Below, piece by piece: positions 1-5,784 of a stretch of DNA of 11,127 bases (positions are counted from its first letter, which is position 1; the number at the start of each line of letters is the position of its first letter). The position numbers and the translations under genes were made by a program. Location of the stretch: NCBI GenBank assembly GCA_900542115.1, contig UQMC01000064.1, positions 1 to 11,127 on the forward strand. Reading direction: 5' to 3'. The notes under the pieces were generated by a model, which saw only the letters and a program-made list of their open reading frames with translations, was not told the origin of the DNA and did no database searches. Origin of the DNA: an uncultured Oscillibacter sp. GTDB taxonomy: Bacteria; Bacillota; Clostridia; Oscillospirales; Oscillospiraceae.

Positions 1-971
1 AATACTGGTCTCCGGTGGACTGGTACAACGGCGGCATGGAGCACACCACCCTGCACCTGCTGTACAGCCGCTTCTGGCATAAGTTCCTGTACGATATCGG
101 CGTGGTGCCCACGGCAGAGCCCTACCAGAAGCGTACTGCCCACGGCATGATCCTTGGCCTGAACCCCCACAGCTTTGTCAACCTGCCCGCCGAGGAACAG
201 GAGAAGCTGCTCAAGGAGTACGGCAGCCAGAAGGCCGCCGAGAAGGCACTGGAAGAGAAGTACGGCGAGATGGCACGCCATCCCATCGTGAAGATGTCCA
301 AGAGCCTTGGCAACGTCATCAACCCCGACGAGGTGGTGGACCAGTACGGTGCCGACACCATGCGTCTGTACGAGATGTTCATGGGCGACTTTGAGCAGGC
401 TGCACCGTGGCAGACCTCTGCCATCGCGGGCTGCAACCGCTTCCTCGACCGCGTGTGGGCACTGAGCGACAAGCTGGTGGAGGGCGAAGGTTACCGCCCC
501 GCCATGGAGACCCTGATGCACCAGACCATCAAGAAGGTCAGCGCAGATATCGAGAGCCTGAAGATGAACACCGCCATTGCCCAGCTGATGACGCTGGTCA
601 ACGCCATGTATGACAACGGCGGCGCAACCAAGGCCGAGTTTGAGACGCTGGTGCAGCTGCTGAACCCCTTCGCTCCCCACATGACCGAGGAACTGTGGGA
701 GAAGCTGGGTCACAGCCACGACGAGCAGCTGGCCTACTATCCGTGGCCTGCCTACGAGGAAGCCAAGTGTGTGGAGGCTGCTGTGGAGATCGCCGTGCAG
801 GTGAACGGCAAGGTGAAGGCACGCCTGAAGGTGCCCGCAGACATCACCGCCGAGGACGCCATTGCCACCGCCAAGGCAGACCCCGCTGTGGCTGCCGCGC
901 TGGAAGGCAAGCAGCTGGTCAAGGAAATCTACGTCAAGGGCCGTCTGGTCAATCTGGCTGCCAAGGGCTGA
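1..971 (+). CDS. leuS: Leucyl-tRNA synthetase, C-terminal part (5' end outside window)
   Basis: Class I aminoacyl-tRNA synthetase that charges tRNA-Leu in the cytoplasm. The reading frame is open from base 3, so the gene starts upstream; about 322 residues are seen, roughly the last 40% of a usual 800-830 residue LeuRS. Visible are the end of the catalytic core (YWSPVDWYNGGMEH, then HLLYSRFWHK), a Lys/Glu-rich insertion of about 45 residues, and the KMSKS signature (bases 291-305, followed by LGN) that binds ATP. The anticodon-binding helical domain follows (MFMGDFEQAAPW, FAPHMTEELWEKLG). The small C-terminal domain begins at VNGKVKARLKVP and ends KGRLVNLAAKG, as in complete bacterial LeuRS. 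A GTG at 15 is an internal Val codon, not a start. No convincing terminator follows; the next gene, rpsU, has its own promoter. Confidence 0.97.
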   Translation, partial: YWSPVDWYNGGMEHTTLHLLYSRFWHKFLYDIGVVPTAEPYQKRTAHGMILGLNPHSFVNLPAEEQEKLLKEYGSQKAAEKALEEKYGEMARHPIVKMSKSLGNVINPDEVVDQYGADTMRLYEMFMGDFEQAAPWQTSAIAGCNRFLDRVWALSDKLVEGEGYRPAMETLMHQTIKKVSADIESLKMNTAIAQLMTLVNAMYDNGGATKAEFETLVQLLNPFAPHMTEELWEKLGHSHDEQLAYYPWPAYEEAKCVEAAVEIAVQVNGKVKARLKVPADITAEDAIATAKADPAVAAALEGKQLVKEIYVKGRLVNLAAKG

Positions 972-1063
972 GAACTGCTGCTCCGCTGAATAAGCGCGAA
1001 CATATCATCACCCGCAGAGGCGGATTTAGCGCAGGAAACACCCGGGAGCGTCTGTTCAAAAAT

Positions 1064-1095
1064 CTTTCAAAAGTTTTGAGCAAAAACTTTCAAAA
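1064..1095 (+). repeat. AT-rich direct and inverted repeat upstream of the rpsU promoter
   Basis: CTTTCAAAA occurs twice in direct orientation (1064-1072 and 1087-1095). The same stretch holds an 8-bp inverted repeat, AAAGTTTT (1070-1077) with AAAACTTT (1083-1090), around a 5-nt spacer. It lies immediately 5' of the -35 box, in otherwise GC-rich DNA. It could be an UP element, a protein site or a weak leuS terminator hairpin; no U-tract follows on the + strand. Confidence 0.55.
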
Positions 1096-1100
1096 AAAGG

Positions 1101-1129
1101 TTGACGAACCGGATAAAATGCGCTATACT
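1101..1129 (+). promoter_or_regulatory. Sigma-A promoter of rpsU
   Basis: The -35 box TTGACG (1101-1106) and -10 box TATACT (1124-1129) are separated by exactly 17 nt, giving 5/6 matches to consensus in each. Upstream bases 1055-1098 are very A/T rich with A and T tracts, as in an UP element. The predicted start near 1136 leaves a leader of about 55 nt before rpsU. Confidence 0.85.
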
Positions 1130-1192
1130 GTCTACTGTTAGTTACCATGTAACAACGAAATTCCTGCCTCACGGTCCAAGGGAGGGAATAAG

Positions 1193-1369
1193 ATGTCGGA
1201 AATTCGTGTTAAAGAGGGCGAGTCGCTGGAAAGCGCACTGCGTCGCTTCAAGCGCAGCACTGCTCGCAGCGGTGTGCTCGCAGAGGTTCGTAAGCGCGAG
1301 GCTTACGAGAAGCCGTCTGTTAAGCGCAAGAAGAAGTCCGAAGCAGCCCGCAAGCGCAAGTTCAAGTAA
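1193..1369 (+). CDS. rpsU: 30S ribosomal protein S21
   Basis: A 58-residue protein of the small ribosomal subunit, which sits near the 3' end of 16S rRNA and helps translation initiation. It starts [21 protein letters not shown], the conserved S21 opening, continues with an Arg-rich helix ([20 protein letters not shown]) and ends in a very basic tail ([16 protein letters not shown]). Length and charge fit the family exactly. The start is fixed by GGAGGG at 1181-1186, 6 nt before ATG. The gene is monocistronic: a near-consensus sigma-A promoter lies upstream and a strong terminator begins 57 nt after the stop. Codons are the preferred ones (CGC, AAG, CTG), as expected for a highly expressed ribosomal gene. 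Confidence 0.97.
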   Translation: MSEIRVKEGESLESALRRFKRSTARSGVLAEVRKREAYEKPSVKRKKKSEAARKRKFK

Positions 1370-1426
1370 TTGATTGCTTGGAATCGCACGTTGCTTTAGA
1401 TTTTAAACGCGTTGCTAACGCCGATG

Positions 1427-1466
1427 TAGGGGAGCCTGTTATACAGGTTCCCCTATTTTCATTTTA
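1427..1466 (+). terminator. Rho-independent terminator after rpsU
   Basis: A 13-bp stem, TAGGGGAGCCTGT (1427-1439) with ACAGGTTCCCCTA (1443-1455), has one G-U wobble and a 3-nt loop. It is followed by TTTTCATTTTA. Confidence 0.92.
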
Positions 1467-1504
1467 AAGCTGCTTTGCGCAGGGCAGACTGAGAGGGTCT
1501 ATTT

Positions 1505-2008
1505 ATGCTCATTACCCCCGAATATGTTTTTAAGGACGTTACCCATATCACGCCGGAATGGCTTGCCGCCAAGGGCATCACGGCTCTGGTGCTGGATATC
1601 GACAACACCCTGACCGCAGACCGCAGTCAGGAGCTGCCGGAGGAGGTGGCCGCGTGGCTTGCCGCCATGCGCAAGGCCGAGGTAAAGCTGACCATCGTCT
1701 CCAACGGTGCGGAAAAGCGGGTGCGCCCCTTTGCGGAAAAGCTGGGCCTTGCCTACCTGTACCGCGCCGCCAAGCCCCTGCCTTTTGCGCTGATGGTAGC
1801 ACAGCACCGCATGGGCGTGAAGCACCGCCAGATGGCCATGGTGGGCGACCAGCTCTACGCCGACCGCATGGTGGCGGCGCTGTACGGCATTCCCGGGCTG
1901 ATGGTCATCCCCCGCGGGCCGGACTTGGGCGCACAGGTCATCCTGAAACGCAAGTGGGAAAAAAAGCACTGGCAAAAGTACTACGACCGGGGAGGTAAGA
2001 CCCTATGA
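1505..2008 (+). CDS. yqeG: YqeG family HAD-IIIA phosphatase
   Basis: A 167-residue cytoplasmic haloacid-dehalogenase hydrolase of the YqeG family, widespread in Firmicutes; its physiological substrate is not established. HAD motif I is VLDIDNTLT with nucleophile Asp31 and acid/base Asp33. Motif II is IVSN (Ser66), Lys90 in AAKP fits motif III, and motif IV is VGDQLYAD (Asp115 and Asp120) for Mg2+. The compact form without a cap domain and the HITPEWLAAKGI opening match YqeG. AGAGGG at 1492-1497 is the likely ribosome site, about 7 nt before ATG. The stop overlaps the next start as ATGA (2005-2008), so the two genes are probably co-translated. I see no clear promoter between the rpsU terminator and this gene, so expression may depend on terminator read-through or a weak promoter. 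Confidence 0.9.
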   Translation: MLITPEYVFKDVTHITPEWLAAKGITALVLDIDNTLTADRSQELPEEVAAWLAAMRKAEVKLTIVSNGAEKRVRPFAEKLGLAYLYRAAKPLPFALMVAQHRMGVKHRQMAMVGDQLYADRMVAALYGIPGLMVIPRGPDLGAQVILKRKWEKKHWQKYYDRGGKTL

Positions 2009-2874
2009 GTGAAGCTTGGAACATCCGGTTCGGCACCGCAGGCACCAGCGACAGCTTTGCCGCCCAAGGCTACAAAAGCAGTCTGGATGTGCCGGAGTAC
2101 ACCGCCAAAATGGGACTGAATGCCTTTGAGTACCAGTGCGGGCGCGGGGTGCGTCTGGGGCTGGACAAGGCCGCCCGCATGGCTGCCCTTGCCGCCCAGC
2201 GGGATATCCTGTTCAGCGTCCATGCACCTTATTATATCAGTATGTCCAGTTTGGAGGAGGACAAGCGGCTGAACAGCATCCAGTACCTGCTGCAAAGCGC
2301 GGCGGTGTGCCGGGCGCTGGGCGGCAGACGCATCATCTTCCACTCCGGCAGCTGCGGCAAACAGAGCCGGGAAGCCGCGCTGGAAAAGGCGCTGGATACC
2401 ATGCGCCGCGCTGTGGCTGCGCTGGACGAGGCGGGCTTTGAGGATATGACCCTGTGCCCGGAGACCATGGGCAAGGTAGGACAGCTGGGCACGCTGGACG
2501 AGGTGCTGACGCTGTGCGGCGTGGACAGCCGCATCACCCCCTGCATCGACTTCGGCCACCTGAACGCCCGCACGCTGGGCGGTATTCAGACCAAGGCGGA
2601 CTATGCCGCCATTCTGGACCGCATGGCTGAGGTGCTGGGCGATGACCGCGCCCGGCAGTTCCATGTGCACTTTTCCCGCATCGAGTACTCGGCGGGCGGC
2701 GAAAAGCGCCATTGGACCTTTGCCGATACTCAGTTCGGCCCGGAGCCCCAGCCCCTGATGGAGCTGCTGGCAGAGCGTCAGCTGACGCCGGTGGTCATCT
2801 GTGAGAGCGCGGGCACACAGGCCGAGGACGCGCAGACGATGCAGCAAATGTACCGCGCAGCGCGGAATGCGTAA
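2005..2874 (+). CDS. Endonuclease IV-like TIM-barrel protein (AP endonuclease family 2 fold)
   Basis: A 289-residue protein of the xylose isomerase-like/endonuclease IV TIM-barrel superfamily. Metal-ligand motifs come in endonuclease IV order: His73 (SVHAPYY), His113 (IFHSGS), Glu153 (CPETMGK), Asp182 and His185 (IDFGHLNAR), His220 or His222 (FHVHFS), His236 (EKRHW) and Glu267 (ICESAG). In true Nfo the seventh and eighth ligands form an Asp-x-His motif; here the equivalent stretch reads GEKRHWTF, with no Asp two residues before His236. It may therefore bind fewer metals or act on another substrate, so I do not call it nfo. The start overlaps the yqeG stop (ATGA), with GGGGAGGT at 1989-1996. 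Fold assignment is firm, function is not; a role in repair of abasic sites is possible. Confidence 0.85.
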   Translation: MSEAWNIRFGTAGTSDSFAAQGYKSSLDVPEYTAKMGLNAFEYQCGRGVRLGLDKAARMAALAAQRDILFSVHAPYYISMSSLEEDKRLNSIQYLLQSAAVCRALGGRRIIFHSGSCGKQSREAALEKALDTMRRAVAALDEAGFEDMTLCPETMGKVGQLGTLDEVLTLCGVDSRITPCIDFGHLNARTLGGIQTKADYAAILDRMAEVLGDDRARQFHVHFSRIEYSAGGEKRHWTFADTQFGPEPQPLMELLAERQLTPVVICESAGTQAEDAQTMQQMYRAARNA

Positions 2875-2913
2875 AAGATTTTGTGTTTTTATCGTCTTTT
2901 TTGCCCAAACCCC

Positions 2914-2942
2914 TTGCCAAACAGGGACAGATTGGGTAAAAT
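2914..2942 (+). promoter_or_regulatory. Probable promoter of efp
   Basis: TTGCCA (2914-2919) and TAAAAT (2937-2942) are spaced by 17 nt, with 4/6 and 5/6 matches to sigma-A consensus. The predicted start near 2949 gives a leader of about 45 nt. The region is T-rich from 2879 to 2901, but no stable terminator stem for the preceding gene is seen. Confidence 0.7.
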
Positions 2943-2993
2943 AAATAGAGATATGCGTTAAGCATCTGAGATTAAATTTATGGAGGAATTCCT

Positions 2994-3557
2994 ATGATTT
3001 CTGCAGGCGAGTTTCGCAATGGCGTGACCTTTGAGCAGGACGGCCAGGTTCTTCAGGTCGTTGAGTTCCAGCACGTCAAGCCCGGCAAGGGCGCTGCCTT
3101 TGTCCGCACCAAGTACAAGAACGTGATGACCGGTGCTATCCGTGAGGAGTCCTTCAACCCCAGCGCCAAGTTTGAAAACGGCACTGTGGAGCGCAGAAAC
3201 GCCGAGTACAGCTACAACGACGGCGATCTGTACTATTTCATGGACCCGGAGACCTATGACATGACCCCGCTGAACAAGGACGTTCTGGGCGACAGCTTCC
3301 AGTTTGTCAAGGAGAATACCATGTGCACGCTGGTGAGCTATAAGGGCAATGTGTTCAGCGTGGAGGCTCCTAACTTCATGGAGCTGGAGGTCACCGCTAC
3401 CGAGCCCGGCGTGAAGGGCGATACCGCCACCAACGTCACGAAGCCCGCTACGCTGGAGACCGGTGCGATCATCAAGGTGCCCCTGTTCATCAACGAGGGT
3501 GAGAAGATTCAGGTGGATACCCGCACCGGCGAGTATCTGGGCCGCGTCAAGGAGTAA
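2994..3557 (+). CDS. efp: Translation elongation factor P
   Basis: EF-P binds between the ribosomal P and E sites and relieves stalling at consecutive prolines. The 187-residue product has the three usual beta-barrel domains. It opens [19 protein letters not shown], and the loop [11 protein letters not shown] carries Lys32, the residue that is modified in Bacillus EF-P (and Lys34 in E. coli). The C-terminal domain contains the family signature ([17 protein letters not shown]) and ends [12 protein letters not shown]. The start is set by GGAGG at 2982-2986, 7 nt before ATG. No EF-P modification gene (epmA, epmB or earP) lies in the window. A G/C-run hairpin follows within 5 nt of the stop, before the zinc-ribbon gene. 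Its own promoter suggests expression separate from the upstream yqeG pair. Confidence 0.97.
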   Translation: MISAGEFRNGVTFEQDGQVLQVVEFQHVKPGKGAAFVRTKYKNVMTGAIREESFNPSAKFENGTVERRNAEYSYNDGDLYYFMDPETYDMTPLNKDVLGDSFQFVKENTMCTLVSYKGNVFSVEAPNFMELEVTATEPGVKGDTATNVTKPATLETGAIIKVPLFINEGEKIQVDTRTGEYLGRVKE

Positions 3558-3561
3558 GCCG

Positions 3562-3597
3562 AAAGGGGGGGACTGCAGTCCCCCCTTTGTTTCCCAA
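3562..3597 (+). terminator. Hairpin after efp, terminator or attenuator
   Basis: An almost perfect palindrome centred on ACTGCAGT, with arms AAAGGGGGG and CCCCCCTTT (3562-3588), is followed by only a short interrupted T tract (GTTTCCC). The stem is very stable, but the weak U-tract suggests partial termination, leaving read-through into the next gene 28 nt later. Confidence 0.6.
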
Positions 3598-3624
3598 TCT
3601 GATATTTTGAAAGGAGCGATCACG

Positions 3625-4074
3625 ATGGAGATCACTGAGAAGGTTGCTTATCTGAAGGGCCTTATGGAAGGCATGAAGCTGGATACCGAGTCCAACGAGG
3701 GAAAGATTCTCTCCGCCATGGCCGATATTTTAGAGGATATCAGTCTGGAGCTGGAGGACCTGTGGGATTCTCAGACAGAGCTGGAGGACGGTCTGGACGT
3801 TGTCAGCGACGATCTGGAGGACGTTGAGGACGCCGTGTACGGCGAGGATGATGACGAGGACGAGTCCTTTGACAATGAGTATTATGAGGACGATGCCGAG
3901 GAGGACGAGGACTGCTACGCTACCACCTGCCCCACCTGCGAGGAGACCATCTATTTTGATGAGTCCGTACTGGAGGATGGCGAGGTCATCTGCCCCAACT
4001 GCGGCGAAAAGCTGGAGTTTGACATGAGCTCTCTGGAGGAAGACAACGGAGAGGACAACGGCAATCAGGAATAA
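3625..4074 (+). CDS. Small acidic zinc-ribbon protein, CD1247-like
   Basis: A 149-residue protein of unknown function, resembling Clostridia proteins annotated 'CD1247 N-terminal domain-containing'. Residues 1-60 are helical (MEITEKVAYLKGLMEGMKLD, then an ILEDISLELEDLWDSQTELE amphipathic heptad-like stretch). Residues 61-97 are extremely acidic, a Asp/Glu tract with Tyr. Residues 101-133 form a compact zinc ribbon with two CxxC knuckles, Cys102/Cys105 and Cys123/Cys126 (TCPTCEETIYF and VICPNCGEKLEF). The tail is acidic again. The start at 3625 has AAAGGAG at 3610-3616 with an 8-nt spacer; the open frame extends upstream into efp but lacks any such site. It lies 67 nt after efp and ends the left block at a strong terminator. 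It could be a nucleic-acid or RNA-polymerase-binding factor; that is inference only. Confidence 0.85.
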   Translation: MEITEKVAYLKGLMEGMKLDTESNEGKILSAMADILEDISLELEDLWDSQTELEDGLDVVSDDLEDVEDAVYGEDDDEDESFDNEYYEDDAEEDEDCYATTCPTCEETIYFDESVLEDGEVICPNCGEKLEFDMSSLEEDNGEDNGNQE

Positions 4075-4133
4075 GCCGTATCCGGCGCGGAGCGGTTGCT
4101 CTATATGGAATGCTTAACCTGATTTAAAATGAA

Positions 4134-4179
4134 GCCCCGGCAGGTCATCGGTTCTGACCTGCCGGGGTTTTTACTTTTA
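4134..4179 (+). terminator. Strong Rho-independent terminator, possibly bidirectional
   Basis: A perfect 13-bp stem, CCCCGGCAGGTCA (4135-4147) with TGACCTGCCGGGG (4155-4167), with a 7-nt loop, is followed by TTTTTACTTTTA. It closes the + strand block. Read on -, the same stem is followed by CTTCATTTTAAA, so it may also stop transcripts from the convergent DUF554 gene, whose stop lies 53 nt away. Confidence 0.93.
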
Positions 4180-4220
4180 TGCAATGTCCGCTTTGAAATT
4201 GCTCTTTACGGTCAGGAGAT

Positions 4221-4952
4221 TTACATAAACAGGCAGAGCAAAATCGGGAGAAAAATGGCGGGGACCAGATTCATGATCTTGATTTTTGACGCCACCAGCA
4301 TATTCAGTCCCAACGCCACAATGAGCAGAGAGCCGACACAGGTCATCTCCGCGATTACACTATCGCTGAGCAGGGGGGCCAGCAATCCGGCTGCAAGGGA
4401 GATTGTCCCCTGATAGAGAAAGATTGCCGCGGCGGAAAAGAGAACGCCGATCCCAAGAGACGAGGCGAAAACAATGGCGGCAATTCCGTCTATCACGGCC
4501 TTGGCTTTCAGAGTATCGTAGTTGCCGGTAAGGCCGTTTTCCAGCGACCCGACAATGGCCATGGCGCCTACGCAGAACAGCAGGGAGGCGGTCACAAAAC
4601 CGTCTGCCACGCTGGGGGAGCCTTCGTCCGTATGGACGAGGCGTGCGGTTTTCTTTTGTACCCAGTCGCCGAGGGCGTGCATTTTGGCATCCAAGTCCAG
4701 CAGTTCGCCGATAACGGCGCCCAGCGCAATAGAGATGATGATCACCAGCGTATTTTCCCCCTTGAGACTGCCGCTGATGCCGATGTAGAGGACGCACAGT
4801 GCCATGCCCTGCATTACAAGGGCTTGAAGCCGCCCACCAAGGCTGTCAGCGGACACGTCGTCGGCGGAGTGCTTGGTGACGGCCTGTATGGCAAGCCCAA
4901 TCAGAGAGCCTGCGACAATGGCAAGCGTGTTGATAATGGTTCCGGTTAACAT
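4221..4952 (-). CDS. DUF554 family membrane protein (YdfK-like)
   Basis: A 243-residue polytopic inner-membrane protein of the DUF554 family; its transport or other function is not established. It opens with the typical MLTGTIINTLAIVAGSLIGL helix and shows about six or seven hydrophobic segments, including LVIIISIALGAVIGELLDLD and GFVTASLLFCVGAMAIVGSL. A polar, charged loop of about 35 residues (DAKMHALGDWVQKKTARLVH) separates segments 3 and 4. The last helices (VGSLLIVALGLNMLV and VPAIFLPILLCLF) reach the C-terminus. I chose the start at 4952 rather than an in-frame upstream ATG at 4988. The family begins here, and GAGAGGG on the - strand (about 4961-4967) sits 8 nt upstream. The start is 4 nt beyond the tcdA stop, so translation is probably coupled. 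Confidence 0.9.
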   Translation of the reverse strand: MLTGTIINTLAIVAGSLIGLAIQAVTKHSADDVSADSLGGRLQALVMQGMALCVLYIGISGSLKGENTLVIIISIALGAVIGELLDLDAKMHALGDWVQKKTARLVHTDEGSPSVADGFVTASLLFCVGAMAIVGSLENGLTGNYDTLKAKAVIDGIAAIVFASSLGIGVLFSAAAIFLYQGTISLAAGLLAPLLSDSVIAEMTCVGSLLIVALGLNMLVASKIKIMNLVPAIFLPILLCLFM

Positions 4953-4956
4953 AGCA

Positions 4957-5679
4957 TTATCCCTCTCGACTGATAAGCTCCCGCACAACTTTGCTGCCCA
5001 TCAGCAGACCGGCCGTGGCCGGGACCCACGGATTGCTGGCGGGAACACTGCGGCGTCCCGGCGGCGGGGCCTCCAGTTGGAGAGTGGGGGCCGGTTCCTC
5101 CGGGGAAAAGACAACGGTTTGGTGCTGAATCCCCCGGCTTCGCAGTTCCCTTCGCATGACCCGCGCCAGCGGACAGCCATAGGTTTCGGAAATATCCGCC
5201 AGCCGCAGCAGGAAGGGGTCCAGCTTGTTGCCGGTTCCCAGCGCCATGATGAGCGGGATGTGCAGCCGCCGGGCAGTCTCAGCCAAATCCAGCTTGCAGC
5301 TCACAAGGTCAATGGCATCTACGATGTAATCATAGTGGCAGCCCTCCGGGAAGAAGAGTGCCCGGTTATCGGCATTGTACAGCGCCTGCATGGGGTGCAG
5401 GACCGCCTCCGGATTGATTTCAGCGATGCGCCGGGCTACGGCCTCGGCCTTTGGCAGTCCAATGGTAGAGGACAGGGCCTCTAACTGCCGGTTCAGGTTG
5501 GACAGAGCCACCGTGTCTCCGTCCACCAGCGTCAGCTCTCCGATGCCGGAGCGGGCCAGACATTCGGCCACATAGCTGCCGACACCGCCCAGCCCGAATA
5601 AAATCACATGGGCACGGGCGAGACGGGCCTGCCCCTCCTTGCCCCAGAGCATTTCATTTCTTAAAAAACGTGCGTCCAT
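4957..5679 (-). CDS. tcdA: tRNA threonylcarbamoyladenosine dehydratase (ThiF/E1-like)
   Basis: An E1-like enzyme of the TcdA/CsdL branch, which uses ATP to convert t6A at position 37 of ANN-decoding tRNAs to its cyclic form. The 240-residue product has the nucleotide-binding Rossmann motif FGLGGVGSYVAECLARSG (Gly29-Gly34), the acidic and Arg motif LVDGDTVALSNLNRQ, and the VDAID motif at 120-124. The TcdA-typical segment ALGTGNKLDP, followed by the conserved CPLARVMRRELR, sets it apart from MoeB and ThiF. No paired CxxC zinc motif of MoeB/ThiF is present. The start at 5679 is chosen because GGGAG lies 6 nt upstream and the protein begins MDARFLRNEMLWGKEG as in relatives. An ATG at 5682 directly before it is an alternative. 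The frame extends to 5742 without support. No csdA or csdE neighbour is visible. Confidence 0.92.
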   Translation of the reverse strand: MDARFLRNEMLWGKEGQARLARAHVILFGLGGVGSYVAECLARSGIGELTLVDGDTVALSNLNRQLEALSSTIGLPKAEAVARRIAEINPEAVLHPMQALYNADNRALFFPEGCHYDYIVDAIDLVSCKLDLAETARRLHIPLIMALGTGNKLDPFLLRLADISETYGCPLARVMRRELRSRGIQHQTVVFSPEEPAPTLQLEAPPPGRRSVPASNPWVPATAGLLMGSKVVRELISREG

Positions 5680-5710
5680 CATTTGCTCCCGCCTGCCTTT
5701 GGACAGGCTT

Positions 5711-5753
5711 TTATCAGAAATAAAGCGGGGCCGACTGATCATCAGCCAGCCCC
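5711..5753 (-). terminator. Terminator-like hairpin between the foldase gene and tcdA
   Basis: On the - strand, GGGGCTGGCTG (5753-5743) pairs with CAGTCGGCCCC (5737-5727), 11 bp with two G-U wobbles and a 5-nt loop. It is followed by GCTTTATTTCT. It lies 32 nt after the foldase stop. No separate promoter is visible before tcdA, so it may be leaky. Confidence 0.7.
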
Positions 5754-5784
5754 GGTGATTAAAGGTTTAAAGGGGAATATAGGA

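Noticed and set aside
1981..2847. A 288-codon open frame on -, antisense to the TIM-barrel gene
   Set aside because: A mirror frame; the + strand product has conserved metal-binding motifs and a coupled start.
3463..3624. N-terminal extension of the zinc-ribbon gene into efp
   Set aside because: It overlaps efp out of frame and crosses the hairpin; AAAGGAG correctly places the start at 3625.
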